Notes: generated by a model from the sequence alone, not told the origin. A stretch of DNA of 64,000 nt from GCA-2697345 sp002697345 (GCA_943787605.1 CALSNB010000001.1:186001-250000); one strand, 5' to 3'. Counted from the stretch's first letter, positions 28,222-37,442 are shown. Numbers and translations: made by a program.

Positions 28222-28917
28222 CTAATCGTTAAATACAGTCATGATCTCACTTATAGTTTTTTTAATTTTAGCAACTTCTGGAACAGTGGCCTCACCAGTT
28301 GGATATCCGACAGGTAAAATCATCACTGGTTTTTCGTTAGCTGGTCGACCGCATAACCTGCCCAAAGATTTCATTGGGTTTGGGGTGTGCTCAAGACACA
28401 CTAAACCTGCATGATGAAGCGCCGTTATAAGCACGCCCATTGCTATCCCGACGCTTTCGGGAACATAATAATTTTTTCGTTTATCACCAGATTTACTAAG
28501 GCCGTATCGTTGAGCAAATACGATAATAAGCCATGGTGCATCCGTAAGGTGAGGCTTTGAAGCTCCAGTACCAATTGGCTCAAGCGCAGCAAGCCACTCA
28601 TCACCAGCCCCACCAGCGTAGAAAGTTTTTTCTTCTTCTTCTGCAGCTAAACGGATTTTGTGTTTCATTTCTTTGTTGCTTACTGCTACGAAATGCCATG
28701 GTTGGCGATTTGCGCCTGAGGGAGCGGTTCCGGCCGCCTCAATGGCGGCTTTGATAATTGGTTCTGGAACAGCTCTGGTTGAGTACTCTCTGACCGAGTG
28801 CCGTTTTCTCATATATAAAAGAAATTTTTCGATATCTTGTTGGGCCTGACCATCTTCTTTTTGAACGCGGTCCGGTAGTGGTAGGCCCCTATATATTGGT
28901 ATCTCTTTATCCTTCAT
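28222..28917 (-). CDS. Iodotyrosine-deiodinase-like flavoprotein (nitroreductase fold)
   Basis: The 231-residue FMN protein has the phosphate-binding RKRHSVREYS (about 37-46) and SGANRQPWHF (about 67-76). The active-site lid motif of iodotyrosine deiodinase is complete: Glu 96, Tyr 100 and Lys 121, with the same Glu-x3-Tyr and 21-residue Tyr-to-Lys spacing as human residues 157/161/182. Downstream, YYVPESVGIAMGVLITALHH, LCGRPANEKPVM and LPVGYPTGEATVP closely follow the deiodinase subfamily. The known reaction is reductive removal of iodine or bromine from halotyrosines. GGAGAATTATA precedes ATG 28917. No signal peptide or membrane anchor is present, unlike the vertebrate enzyme. Subfamily placement is strong; the in vivo substrate is inferred. 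Confidence 0.88.
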   Translation of the reverse strand: MKDKEIPIYRGLPLPDRVQKEDGQAQQDIEKFLLYMRKRHSVREYSTRAVPEPIIKAAIEAAGTAPSGANRQPWHFVAVSNKEMKHKIRLAAEEEEKTFYAGGAGDEWLAALEPIGTGASKPHLTDAPWLIIVFAQRYGLSKSGDKRKNYYVPESVGIAMGVLITALHHAGLVCLEHTPNPMKSLGRLCGRPANEKPVMILPVGYPTGEATVPEVAKIKKTISEIMTVFND

Positions 28918-29064
28918 TATAATTCTCCAAGCTTTAAGATTTTATAACTTGTAATTATTTATTGTCCAGCGCGACATATACCTGACTTTTTTTATCGGAA
29001 ATGGGTCTTGAACTCCTAGTTGTTCGTGTTAGAAGAGGTGGTGAAATATTAATTGGATATCATA

Positions 29065-29793
29065 ATGTCCCAGAGAACACTTCTTCTTACAGGAGCGAGC
29101 CGAGGAATCGGACATGCCACAGTTAAAAGGTTCTCCTCCGAGGGGTGGAGAGTTTTAACCTGTTCACGAAAGCCGTTTGATGAAAGATGCCCTTGGCCAG
29201 GTGGCGAAGAAAATCATATCCAGGTAGACTTATCAGATCCAAACAGTACCATTAATGCAATTCCTATTATAAAAGAAAAAGTTAATGGACGTCTTGATGC
29301 CTTGGTAAATAATGCTGGAATTTCTCCAAAAGGACCAACTAATGAAAGATTAAATAGTATCGAAACCGATTTAAAAACTTGGGGTCATGTGTTCCATGTT
29401 AATTTCTTTTCATCTGTTGTTTTGGTTAATGGCCTCATAGATGAGTTAAAAGAAGCTAAGGGTTCTATTGTTAATGTTACATCTATTGCGGGTTCACGAG
29501 TTCATCCATTTGCTGGAGCACCTTATGCAACGTCTAAAGCCGCTCTGGCAGCCTTAACTCGTGAAATGGCATATGATTTAGGTCCTTTAGGAATTAGAGT
29601 TAATGCTATAGCACCAGGAGAAGTTGAAACGTCTATTTTGAGTCCTGGAACAGAAAAAATTGTTGATGCGCTTCCGTTGCAAAGATTGGGCCAACCATCG
29701 GAAGTCGCCTCAGTTATTTTCTTTTTATGCTCCGGTCAAAGCTCTTATATTTCGGGAACTGAAGTCCAGGTCAACGGAGCACAGCACGTTTGA
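29065..29793 (+). CDS. Short-chain dehydrogenase/reductase
   Basis: This 242-residue classical SDR has the nucleotide-binding LLTGASRGIGHAT, ALVNNAGISPKGP, catalytic Ser in IVNVTSIAGS and the Tyr/Lys pair in YATSKAALAAL. FLCSGQSSYISGTEVQVNGAQ closes the fold, as in FabG-like enzymes. The frame opens at a TTG at 29053, but ATG 29065 (MSQRTLLLTG) starts directly at the Rossmann strand and is preferred. It diverges from the deiodinase-like gene and converges on the Lin0512 pair. Substrate unknown; NAD or NADP preference cannot be fixed, although the SRKPFDER segment after strand 2 suggests NADP. Confidence 0.87.
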   Translation: MSQRTLLLTGASRGIGHATVKRFSSEGWRVLTCSRKPFDERCPWPGGEENHIQVDLSDPNSTINAIPIIKEKVNGRLDALVNNAGISPKGPTNERLNSIETDLKTWGHVFHVNFFSSVVLVNGLIDELKEAKGSIVNVTSIAGSRVHPFAGAPYATSKAALAALTREMAYDLGPLGIRVNAIAPGEVETSILSPGTEKIVDALPLQRLGQPSEVASVIFFLCSGQSSYISGTEVQVNGAQHV

Positions 29794-29815
29794 CAGCGTA
29801 TAACTTTGTGACGGA

Positions 29816-30181
29816 TCAGTCCTTCGAAATCCGCCAATCCTCTTTGTTAACTGGATAAATCGCTTCAATTGCTGCAATGGCAACGACGTGCTGTATATTA
29901 TTATCTGTATCAATTACATTTTGACCACCGTAAACTGCTGAGACTTTAGCTACTCCTCGAGGCAATGTGGAGGCTACTATTTTTGTATCAACCTTATTTG
30001 GATCTTGTACTCCAATAGTGACTTTTACAGTCATATCTTTCGAATTAAGATTAAGTGAATTAAATAGAGTGAGTGATGAGTGGTGTAGAGCATCTTGAAC
30101 AGCTCGGCATGCTGCTTTTGTATAATCCATACCATATAAATCATTTCCCATACCCATTTCTAGGATTAATCTATTGGTCAT
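29816..30181 (-). CDS. Lin0512-family protein (downstream copy)
   Basis: The 121-residue protein shares its layout with the gene just upstream: LEMGMGNDLYGMDYTKAACRAVQDALHHSSLTL at the N-terminus, a Val-rich middle (MTVKVTIGVQDPNKVD) and a C-terminal small-domain segment (HVVAIAAIEAI). The family (Lin0512) is conserved but of unknown function; members commonly occur as adjacent pairs, suggesting a hetero-oligomer. Its ATG lies inside the end of the upstream gene (11-nt overlap), so the two are translationally coupled. No catalytic residues are known. Confidence 0.75.
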   Translation of the reverse strand: MTNRLILEMGMGNDLYGMDYTKAACRAVQDALHHSSLTLFNSLNLNSKDMTVKVTIGVQDPNKVDTKIVASTLPRGVAKVSAVYGGQNVIDTDNNIQHVVAIAAIEAIYPVNKEDWRISKD

Positions 30182-30527
30182 TGGCTCTCTCCATATTAAA
30201 TGAAACTATAACTGCGACGTTGGCTACTACAGTGGCGCCTTTACCGTCAGGTTTAATAATATCCAAACCGCCTTTAATAACCTTAAATGTTGACTGACCA
30301 TAAGGTAGTATTTCTTCTAACTTAGTTAGATCAACAGACATTGGTTGTTGCACAGCTATCTCAACGTCAACCAACATTGCTTCTTTTTTAAATCCAAACG
30401 CCTCAGCAATTGATAACGAATTATGCCATAACGCATCTTTAAGGCCTCGTATGGCGGCTCCAGTATAATCCTGTTTCCTTATGGAAGTTCCCATTCCAAA
30501 CTCGACCGCAACTCTTGTTTTTGCCAA
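30171..30527 (-). CDS. Lin0512-family protein (upstream copy)
   Basis: This 118-residue protein begins AKTRVAVEFGMGTSIRKQDY and continues AAIRGLKDALWHNSLSIAEAFG, clearly paralogous to its neighbour's EMGMGNDLYGMDYTKAA and DALHHSSLTLFN. The start is TTG at 30527, supported by AAAGGATATAGCTA upstream and the fit of the family N-terminus. The pair overlaps by 11 nt. The two proteins are only moderately similar, so they probably form unlike subunits rather than a recent duplication. Function is unknown; no signal peptide or membrane segment is seen. Confidence 0.75.
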   Translation of the reverse strand: MAKTRVAVEFGMGTSIRKQDYTGAAIRGLKDALWHNSLSIAEAFGFKKEAMLVDVEIAVQQPMSVDLTKLEEILPYGQSTFKVIKGGLDIIKPDGKGATVVANVAVIVSFNMERANDQ

Positions 30528-30754
30528 TAGCTATATCCTTTTGTTAAAAGCTCTTAACCAAATATCTTTAAGGTCTAACTATAACTTTATAAAGCTATTT
30601 ATCTAATCTTTTTGATAGATTTCATGTTAAAAATGTTTTTAATCGATGGTAGGCTTTTATAAAAAGAGATCTACGAAATAGAGATAGTTATACTGGTCTT
30701 GCCAAATTGAACGCATCTGTTAATCCTAATTGAATAATTTTGAGTGTTTGAATT

Positions 30755-32047
30755 ATGATTGAAAATGAGTCTTTATTTATTGCTGATAGTTTGTGGAGTG
30801 CAACGGCTAACAGTAAGATTACTTGTAATGCATTAATTGGTGACAAGGAAACCGAAATTGCCATAATTGGAGCTGGTTACACAGGCCTATCTGCAGCGTT
30901 GCATCTCTCAGAAAAAAACAAAAATATTGTTGTGCTGGATTCAGAAAACCCTGGCTGGGGTGCTTCGGGCCGCAACGGTGGTCAAGTCAATCCTGGATTA
31001 AAAGAAGATCCAAATGAGATTGAAGCTAAATTTGGAGCCGAGGTTGGACGTAGGATAGTTGACATGTCAGGCACAGCGCCAGATCTCGTATTCTCTCTTA
31101 TAAAAAAATACAATATTGATTGTGATGCTATCCGCTCTGGGTGGATACGGGCAGCGCATAGTGAAGATGCTCATGTAAAGCAAATCAAAAGGGCAAAAGA
31201 CTGGCAGAGTAGGGGTGTTCCGATTCAAATTCTTAACTCCACAGAAATTGAAGAAATGATTGGAACAAACGAATATTGTGGTGGGACCCTTGATCCACGA
31301 GGGGGTAATTTGCATCCCTTAAATTATGTGCTTGGTTTAGCTAAAGCAACGATTTCAGCCGGTGTGACTATCCACGGCCGATCTAAAGCACGAAAAATTG
31401 TGAAGGAAAATGGTGGTTACGAAATTCATACCGATAATGGTGTTCTCCGTGCTTCTAAGGTATTACTTTGTACGAATGGTTACACCGATGGTTTGTTTCC
31501 TCCTTTGGAGAGAACTATTATCCCTGTTCAATCTGTCCAAGTAGCTACTGTACCTCTTTCAGACAATATCTTGAAATCTATACTACCAGGCAAGCAGGCA
31601 CCATCCGATACGCGTCGATCTTTGCTTTACTATCGATTAGATTCTGATGGTCGTTTTATTATGGGTGGTAGAGGAGCCTATACAAAGAGAGAGACTTTGC
31701 GAGAGCAGGAGAAATTGAGATTATCAGCGCATAGAATGTTTCCACAGTTAAAAGGGGTGGCGTGGCAACATGCATGGGGAGGGTATATTGCTGTAACAAC
31801 TGATCATTATCCGCACCTTAATTTACTAGGGGAAGGGATCATAGCGGGTTTGGGGTATAATGGGCGTGGTGTTGCCATGGCGACGGCCATGGGGAAGGTA
31901 ATGGCAGATTGGGCTTTAAATGTTGCGCCTGATGAGCTCGACTTTCCACTTACATTGCCTCGTAAAATCCCATTTCACAAATTTAGTAAGCTGGGAGTCA
32001 AGTTAACCCTAACAAAATATAAACTATTGGATGTGTTGGGCTTTTAA
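30755..32047 (+). CDS. FAD-dependent amine oxidase (DAO family, PuuB/OrdL-like)
   Basis: The 430-residue flavoprotein begins its FAD fold with EIAIIGAGYTGLSAALHLSE near residues 38-57, followed by WGASGRNGGQVNPGL, the signature of the gamma-glutamylputrescine-oxidase/OrdL branch. LLCTNGYTDGLFPPLERTIIPVQS and AGLGYNGRGVAMATAMGK are the C-terminal FAD contacts. Such enzymes oxidise amines with oxygen, releasing aldehyde, ammonia and peroxide. It is the first of four rightward genes with homocysteine methyltransferase, gamma-glutamyltransferase and alpha/beta hydrolase. The gamma-glutamyltransferase two genes on makes a glutamylated amine substrate conceivable. Confidence 0.87.
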   Translation: MIENESLFIADSLWSATANSKITCNALIGDKETEIAIIGAGYTGLSAALHLSEKNKNIVVLDSENPGWGASGRNGGQVNPGLKEDPNEIEAKFGAEVGRRIVDMSGTAPDLVFSLIKKYNIDCDAIRSGWIRAAHSEDAHVKQIKRAKDWQSRGVPIQILNSTEIEEMIGTNEYCGGTLDPRGGNLHPLNYVLGLAKATISAGVTIHGRSKARKIVKENGGYEIHTDNGVLRASKVLLCTNGYTDGLFPPLERTIIPVQSVQVATVPLSDNILKSILPGKQAPSDTRRSLLYYRLDSDGRFIMGGRGAYTKRETLREQEKLRLSAHRMFPQLKGVAWQHAWGGYIAVTTDHYPHLNLLGEGIIAGLGYNGRGVAMATAMGKVMADWALNVAPDELDFPLTLPRKIPFHKFSKLGVKLTLTKYKLLDVLGF

Positions 32048-32151
32048 AAAAAAGAGCATCGTAAAAGTTATAAGTGGCATTTGAATAAATTTAGAATATT
32101 GTTAACCATACTATCAAAATTATGAAAAATAACGTAAAGGAAAGCCGAATT

Positions 32152-33084
32152 ATGACCACAGCCTACGATTTAGGAATGCAAAAAATAGCTAATGGAGAGA
32201 CTTTAATACTTGATGGAGGAACATCAACTGAATTGGAGCGTCGCGGAGCTAAAATGCAAAACACACAGTGGTCAGCTAGTGTTTCTTTTGAGTCGTTTGA
32301 TCTATTAGTTGATACTCATCGCGCCTATATTGATGCCGGTGCTGATGTAATTACTGTCAATAGTTACGCATCATCGAGACTTGTTTTAGCAGGAACGGAA
32401 AGTGAAAAAAACTTTGAAGCGATAAATAAAAAGAATATTGAAGCCGCTTTGATAGCCAGAGAAAAATCTGGGGCAAGAGATATTTTAATTGCGGGGTCTA
32501 TGTCCCATCAAGCTTCCTGGAAAAGGGATGGTACGAGAGTTAAACAACAAATTGAAACTGTTATCCCAAAAAAGGATTTAGATAGTGCTTTCAAGGAAAT
32601 GCTTAATTTTCACGAACTAGGTGGGGTAGATTTACTATTATTAGAAATGATGACTATTCCAGACCGAATGAAATCACTTTTTAAGTGTGTGTCTCAATCA
32701 CATTTACCTGTTTGGTGCGGTTTTTCGGCAAAAAGAAAGAGTGAGAGCGGAGAAATAACATCATTTCACGATGAAAAGGTTAGTTTTGAAGAGGTTGTCA
32801 AGCTATCTCTAGATTATAATTTTGATGTTTGTGGAATTATGCATACATCAGCTGATTTAATTTCAGAGTGTGTAGGGCTTATAAAAAAACAATACTCTGG
32901 ACCTGTGATGGCTTATCCAGACAGTGGTTACTTCAAATCACCTAATTGGCAATTTATGGATGTTATGTCTCCAAACCAGCTAGCTGAACTTTCATCAAAA
33001 TGGATCGATTCAGGAGTTAATATTATAGGTGGTTGTTGTGGTCTTGGCCCTGAACATACAGAAGCTCAGGCAAGACTTAAATAA
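32152..33084 (+). CDS. Homocysteine S-methyltransferase family protein with altered zinc site
   Basis: The roughly 310-residue (beta/alpha)8 protein has LILDGGTSTELERRG near the N-terminus, ITVNSYASSR, and the C-terminal zinc-binding GGCCGLGPEHTEA. The family moves methyl groups from betaine, S-methylmethionine or similar donors to homocysteine, with zinc held by three Cys. The first Cys normally sits in a GVNC-type turn; here the aligned segment is CGIMHTSADL, with His at that place. A mixed His-Cys-Cys site is possible. The start at ATG 32152 is chosen over ATG 32122 because AAAGGAAAGCCGAATT precedes it. The methyl donor is unknown. Confidence 0.82.
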   Translation: MTTAYDLGMQKIANGETLILDGGTSTELERRGAKMQNTQWSASVSFESFDLLVDTHRAYIDAGADVITVNSYASSRLVLAGTESEKNFEAINKKNIEAALIAREKSGARDILIAGSMSHQASWKRDGTRVKQQIETVIPKKDLDSAFKEMLNFHELGGVDLLLLEMMTIPDRMKSLFKCVSQSHLPVWCGFSAKRKSESGEITSFHDEKVSFEEVVKLSLDYNFDVCGIMHTSADLISECVGLIKKQYSGPVMAYPDSGYFKSPNWQFMDVMSPNQLAELSSKWIDSGVNIIGGCCGLGPEHTEAQARLK

Positions 33085-33124
33085 CACTGCTAGTTAATAA
33101 ATTATATTTTGTGAGGTATGTTAA

Positions 33125-34738
33125 ATGACAGATGGTATGATTTCGGCTCCCCAGCCTGAAGCTGTTGAAGCTGGAATTGAAGTTCTTAAAGCAGGTGGAA
33201 ATCTTATAGATGCAACTGTTTGTGCAGCATTAGTTCAGACTGCGGTTGATCCACAAATGTGCGGTATAGCTGGGTTTGGAAATATACAGATTTTTTTACC
33301 TGAAAAGGGTGTTCATACAACATTTGATTTTCATGGGCGAGCGCCAAAGGCAGTAAAGTCTGATATCTGGGAAAGCCTTATCGAGCGAGAAGCTGAAGAT
33401 GGTTGGGGATTTATTTTATCCGGTCGAGAGAATGAGTTTGGATATGGTTCCATAAGTACTCCGAGAACTTTAGCAACTTTAGACACCATTTTAAATTTAT
33501 ATGGAACGCGGTCTTTAAAAGAATTAATTCAACCTGCAATTGAGTATTGTAGAAATGGAGTACTTATAAGACCGCATATGAGTTCCTACTGGAATATGCC
33601 TGCAACCGCTGGCCGTGACCCTAATATTAGTATGGTGAATAAGTTTAAAGAAACCCAAAAAATCTATTGTGATGAGAGTGGATTAGTTAAGAAGGTTGGT
33701 GACCTTTTATTAAATCCTGATATGGGACAACTTTATCAAGATATTGGGAATTATGGAGTTAATCATTTTTATTCAGGAGAAATCTCACAGAGAATTATAT
33801 TGGATATGCAGGAAAATGGAGGTTTGCTTGCTATAGAGGACCTTCAGGAGTGTACGCCAGAAGAGCACCCACCTCTATGGGGAACCTTTTTTGATTATAA
33901 AATTGCAACAAATAATCCTCCTGGTGGAGGCGTTATGTTAGTTGAAATGTTAAACATTTTAGAAGAGTTTGATCTTAAGGGCATGGGTCATAACTCAGTG
34001 GAATATATAAAAGTGGTCTCTGAAGTTATGAAGATTGCTACAATAGATAAAGACACTAAGGTTGGAGATCCTAAATTTACCGTTGTTCCTACTGACCAAC
34101 TAACATCTAAGTCTTATGCTAAAGCTCACGCAGAAAAAATAAAACGAGGGGACCGAGCGGTTGTTAACAGGGTTAATAAAGGTAATCCCGAAAGCAAGTG
34201 CACAACTCAGCTTGTATTGGCTGATGTAAGTGGAAATTGTGTAACAATGACCCATACTCTTGGACAGCCTTCGGGGGTGGTCACTGAAGGCCTTGGGTTC
34301 ATGTATAATGGTGCAATGACCGTATTTGATCCTAGGCCAGGCCGTCCTGGGTCGTTGGCTCCTGGAAAGGCGCGGTTTACGGCAATTTCGCCAACTATAA
34401 TCTTTAAAGATGATCTCCCATATTTAATCCTAGGCGCGCCAGGTGCTACTTACATTACGATGGGAAATTTGCAGGTCATACTAAATGTCATCGTGTTTGG
34501 AATGAATGCCCAAGAGGCTGTAAGCGCTCCAAGGTTTGCTGCTACATCTAATTTTATAGAGCTTTCTAATCGTATATTTAGATCAACAGAATTTAGTTTA
34601 AAATCTGATAATTATGAAGTTGTGAGGAGGCCGGAGAGCCATACTTTCGCTTGGGTACATGCTATTCGAATAGTTAATGGTGAACTTGATGGTGGAGCTG
34701 ACCCTGCGACAGATGGAATGAGCGCCTCATCATATTAA
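33125..34738 (+). CDS. Gamma-glutamyltransferase family protein
   Basis: The 537-residue Ntn-hydrolase proenzyme has the large-subunit segment GMISAPQPEAVEAGIEVLKAGGN, DFHGRAPKAV and NNPPGGGVMLVEML. The predicted autocleavage Thr lies in SKCTTQLVLADVSGN, where the family has a TT pair beginning the small subunit, followed by MTHTLGQPSG and LAPGKARFTAISPTI. The reaction is hydrolysis or transfer of gamma-glutamyl groups. There is no signal peptide, so unlike the classical periplasmic enzyme it is probably cytoplasmic. It lies 40 nt after the homocysteine methyltransferase in the same run of genes. Confidence 0.87.
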   Translation: MTDGMISAPQPEAVEAGIEVLKAGGNLIDATVCAALVQTAVDPQMCGIAGFGNIQIFLPEKGVHTTFDFHGRAPKAVKSDIWESLIEREAEDGWGFILSGRENEFGYGSISTPRTLATLDTILNLYGTRSLKELIQPAIEYCRNGVLIRPHMSSYWNMPATAGRDPNISMVNKFKETQKIYCDESGLVKKVGDLLLNPDMGQLYQDIGNYGVNHFYSGEISQRIILDMQENGGLLAIEDLQECTPEEHPPLWGTFFDYKIATNNPPGGGVMLVEMLNILEEFDLKGMGHNSVEYIKVVSEVMKIATIDKDTKVGDPKFTVVPTDQLTSKSYAKAHAEKIKRGDRAVVNRVNKGNPESKCTTQLVLADVSGNCVTMTHTLGQPSGVVTEGLGFMYNGAMTVFDPRPGRPGSLAPGKARFTAISPTIIFKDDLPYLILGAPGATYITMGNLQVILNVIVFGMNAQEAVSAPRFAATSNFIELSNRIFRSTEFSLKSDNYEVVRRPESHTFAWVHAIRIVNGELDGGADPATDGMSASSY

Positions 34739-34777
34739 AAATGAATTTTTGTTATTATTACTGAGAAGGGAAACAGA

Positions 34778-35623
34778 ATGACATGGAAAAAGTGGTCTCA
34801 TTCAGACCTTGAGAAGCAATTCAATCCTCGTGCTGCAATTGGAGAGGGAATTACTACAATTTTAGCTGGTTGGGAGTCTGCCTCTGCTGGGCGTAGAGTA
34901 GAGCTTAAGGGCGAGTTCGATATTGCTTATGGAGATCACCCTTTAATGCAATATGACTGTCATGTAAAAAGTTCAGATAAATTAATAATAATAAATATTC
35001 ATGGAGGGTATTTTCGTGCCTTTGATAAGTCTGGGATGGATAGCCATGTAGCTGATCTTTTAAAAAGTGGATTTGGAGTCGTAAATATAAATTATCCGCT
35101 CTGCCCTGAAGTAACTTTAACTTCAATTGTTAAAACCTTAAGCGTTGGTATTAGTCATGTTATGGAGCACCTAGAGGCTCAGGGGTTTAATCAAAAAATC
35201 GTTTTGCTAGGTCATTCAGCAGGGGCGCATTTAGGGATGCATTTGTCCCATGAGCCAGCAATAAAGAAAAAGTTAGTAGGGATAGTAGCTCTATCGGGAG
35301 TATTTGAATTAGGTTTCATTCAACAAATATCCATTCAAGATGATGTGCATTTGTCAGATGATGAAGTAAAAAAACTTGATTGTCTAAATTTTCCTCCGTC
35401 ATTAGGACCAAAATATTATATCTCAGCTGGCGGAGATGAACCGTCGGCATGGATCGATCAATCCTGGATTATGGCTAATTTTTTGACCAAACGTGGTGAT
35501 GATGTTACTTTACATATCTGTTCTGGAGCACATCACTTTAATCTTGTTGATTATCTATGTGATGGAAACCATTCAGATGGGCTGGTTTTAAAAAAATGGA
35601 TAGTATCTTTATGTGACGAATAA
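34778..35623 (+). CDS. Alpha/beta hydrolase (BD-FAE / arylformamidase-like)
   Basis: The 281-residue esterase-type hydrolase has the oxyanion strand INIHGGYFRAFDKSG, the nucleophile elbow LLGHSAGAHLGMHLS and a terminal His in CSGAHHFNLVDYL. The HGGYF and HSAGAH pairing is typical of the HSL/kynurenine-formamidase branch, which hydrolyses small N-formyl or ester bonds. GAGAAGGGAAACAGA precedes ATG 34778. It ends 8 nt before the end of the convergent GMC gene. A formamide substrate would fit the amide-rich context, but this is inference. Confidence 0.85.
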   Translation: MTWKKWSHSDLEKQFNPRAAIGEGITTILAGWESASAGRRVELKGEFDIAYGDHPLMQYDCHVKSSDKLIIINIHGGYFRAFDKSGMDSHVADLLKSGFGVVNINYPLCPEVTLTSIVKTLSVGISHVMEHLEAQGFNQKIVLLGHSAGAHLGMHLSHEPAIKKKLVGIVALSGVFELGFIQQISIQDDVHLSDDEVKKLDCLNFPPSLGPKYYISAGGDEPSAWIDQSWIMANFLTKRGDDVTLHICSGAHHFNLVDYLCDGNHSDGLVLKKWIVSLCDE

Positions 35624-35630
35624 AATTTAA

Positions 35631-37262
35631 TTATTCCTCAAATGCAAATGATACTTTTAATGGTTCTTTTTGATTGTACCCTAAAATCATATCTGCAGCC
35701 CTTGCCGCTATCATTTGAACAGGAGCATTTAAATTTGCGGAGATAATTTTAGGCATTACGGAGGCATCAACAACCCTTAAGTTTTTAAGGCCATGTACAC
35801 AAAAATTCTCATCAACTACCGCTTGTTTCCCGTTCCCCATAGAGCACGTGCAGCTTGGATGGTAGTCAGTTGCAACAGTTTTTCTGAGCCATGCTTTAAT
35901 TTCAGCATCAGTTTTTATTGAGGGTCCTGGTTCAATTTCAGTACCACGAAATTGATCAAATGATTTTTGTGCCACAAGTTCGCGAGCTTTTTTTACACCA
36001 TTAAGAAGATCTTTGATATCTTTAGGGTCTTTTAAATAATTAAAATTTATTAATGGTTTATCGTTAGGGTTAGATGACTTAAGCTCCACGGAACCAGTGC
36101 TTTTGGGACGTAGTTGATCAATAAGTAATGCAAAAGCCTGCCTTAAGTAGATTTTAGTTCCTTTGTACTCATATCCAATTGGTGCAAAATGATACTGTAG
36201 GTCAGGGTAGGGTACTTTATCATTACTTTTAATGAGGCCGCCGGCTTCCCAAATGTTCGAAGCTGCAATACCTGTTCGAGTAAAGATCCATTGAATGCCC
36301 GCAGCTAATTTATTGATAGATAAATCAACTTTTTGGATAGCAAAGCTTTTTTTGCACTCATACTGTAATTCGATTTTTGCATGGTCCTGTAAGTTTTGTC
36401 CGACGCCAGGTAAATCTATTACCGGGGTAATGCCATGTTTAAGTAGATGATCTGATGGTCCGACGCCTGAAAGCATTAAAATGTGTGGTGAGTTAATCGC
36501 TCCACCGGACAGAATAATTTCTTTCTCGGCATCTATCGTATGTAGCTTTCCTTTATGGCGATAGGTGATTGCTTGAGCGGTAGTACCACTAAATATTATT
36601 TTTTCTACATGAGCTCGAGTAATAAGTTTGACGTTACCCCTAGCCAAAGCAGGACGAAGATGGGCAACCGCTGCGCTACACCTGCGGCCATTTTTTTTTG
36701 TTGCATCTAGTCTAGCGACTCCTTCTGGATTAAAACCATTTAGATCGTCTGAGTGACCTTGCCCAGAATCTTTCCCGGCCTCTTCAAAAGCATCAAATAA
36801 TGGGTTTTGAAAGGATCCTTTGGAAACGCCTAAGTCGCCACTGTCACCACGCCAGTCGTCACCACCACGGTCAGAGCTTTCACCAGCCTTGAAGTAAGGT
36901 AGACACTGATCAAACGACCAATCTTTCAATCCAAATTTATCTTTCCAGGCGTCGTAGTCTAGAGGGTGACCACGCATGTATACCATGGAGTTTATCGATG
37001 AAGAACCGCCTATAACTTTCCCTCTAGGGGTATCAATACTTCTGTCCAAAGCAAAATTCTCCGCTTCAGTTTTGTAATTCCAATTAATTTTAGGATCTTT
37101 GTATACGCTATAAACTCCGGCAGGGACATGAATAAGCAAGTTGTAATCCATTGGGCCAGCTTCAAGTATTAAAATTTTAACTGCTAAATTTTTACCTAAT
37201 CTATTGGCTAATACACAACCAGCTGAGCCAGCTCCTACAATAATATAATCAAATTTTTTCAT
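35631..37262 (-). CDS. GMC-family FAD dehydrogenase (choline-dehydrogenase-like)
   Basis: The 543-residue enzyme starts DYIIVGAGSAGCVLANRL, with GKVIGGSSSINSMVYMRGHPLDYD as GMC signature 1 and LSGGAINSPHILMLSGVG as signature 2. The catalytic region is ATDYHPSCTCSMG (first His) and VVDASVMPKIISANLNAP (conserved Asn). It oxidises primary alcohols, possibly choline-like, to aldehydes. It is intact, in contrast to the paralogue at 4103-5732. It diverges from the Lrp-type regulator gene across about 180 nt, the usual arrangement for a regulated target of such a regulator; regulation is inferred. Confidence 0.9.
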   Translation of the reverse strand: MKKFDYIIVGAGSAGCVLANRLGKNLAVKILILEAGPMDYNLLIHVPAGVYSVYKDPKINWNYKTEAENFALDRSIDTPRGKVIGGSSSINSMVYMRGHPLDYDAWKDKFGLKDWSFDQCLPYFKAGESSDRGGDDWRGDSGDLGVSKGSFQNPLFDAFEEAGKDSGQGHSDDLNGFNPEGVARLDATKKNGRRCSAAVAHLRPALARGNVKLITRAHVEKIIFSGTTAQAITYRHKGKLHTIDAEKEIILSGGAINSPHILMLSGVGPSDHLLKHGITPVIDLPGVGQNLQDHAKIELQYECKKSFAIQKVDLSINKLAAGIQWIFTRTGIAASNIWEAGGLIKSNDKVPYPDLQYHFAPIGYEYKGTKIYLRQAFALLIDQLRPKSTGSVELKSSNPNDKPLINFNYLKDPKDIKDLLNGVKKARELVAQKSFDQFRGTEIEPGPSIKTDAEIKAWLRKTVATDYHPSCTCSMGNGKQAVVDENFCVHGLKNLRVVDASVMPKIISANLNAPVQMIAARAADMILGYNQKEPLKVSFAFEE

Positions 37263-37442
37263 CTTGTTGTGCCTTTATATAAGTTATGTAGTCGATATAG
37301 AGATAATCCTACTTATTAAAGACTTTATGACTGATTTTTCTATTATATTTAATTCTAACTTAGGTATAAAATACTTAACAATTGTATTATTATGGTATAA
37401 AGTTTGTTAAAAACTAGAAATAATGAGAAAAAATTTATAAAA
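37263..37442. promoter_or_regulatory. Divergent region between GMC dehydrogenase and Lrp-type regulator
   Basis: This 180-nt, very AT-rich stretch lies between divergent starts and is the natural place for an Lrp/AsnC operator. Several short A/T tracts alternate with TA steps, but no single convincing 15-bp dyad can be named by eye, so only the position is reported. Confidence 0.35.
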
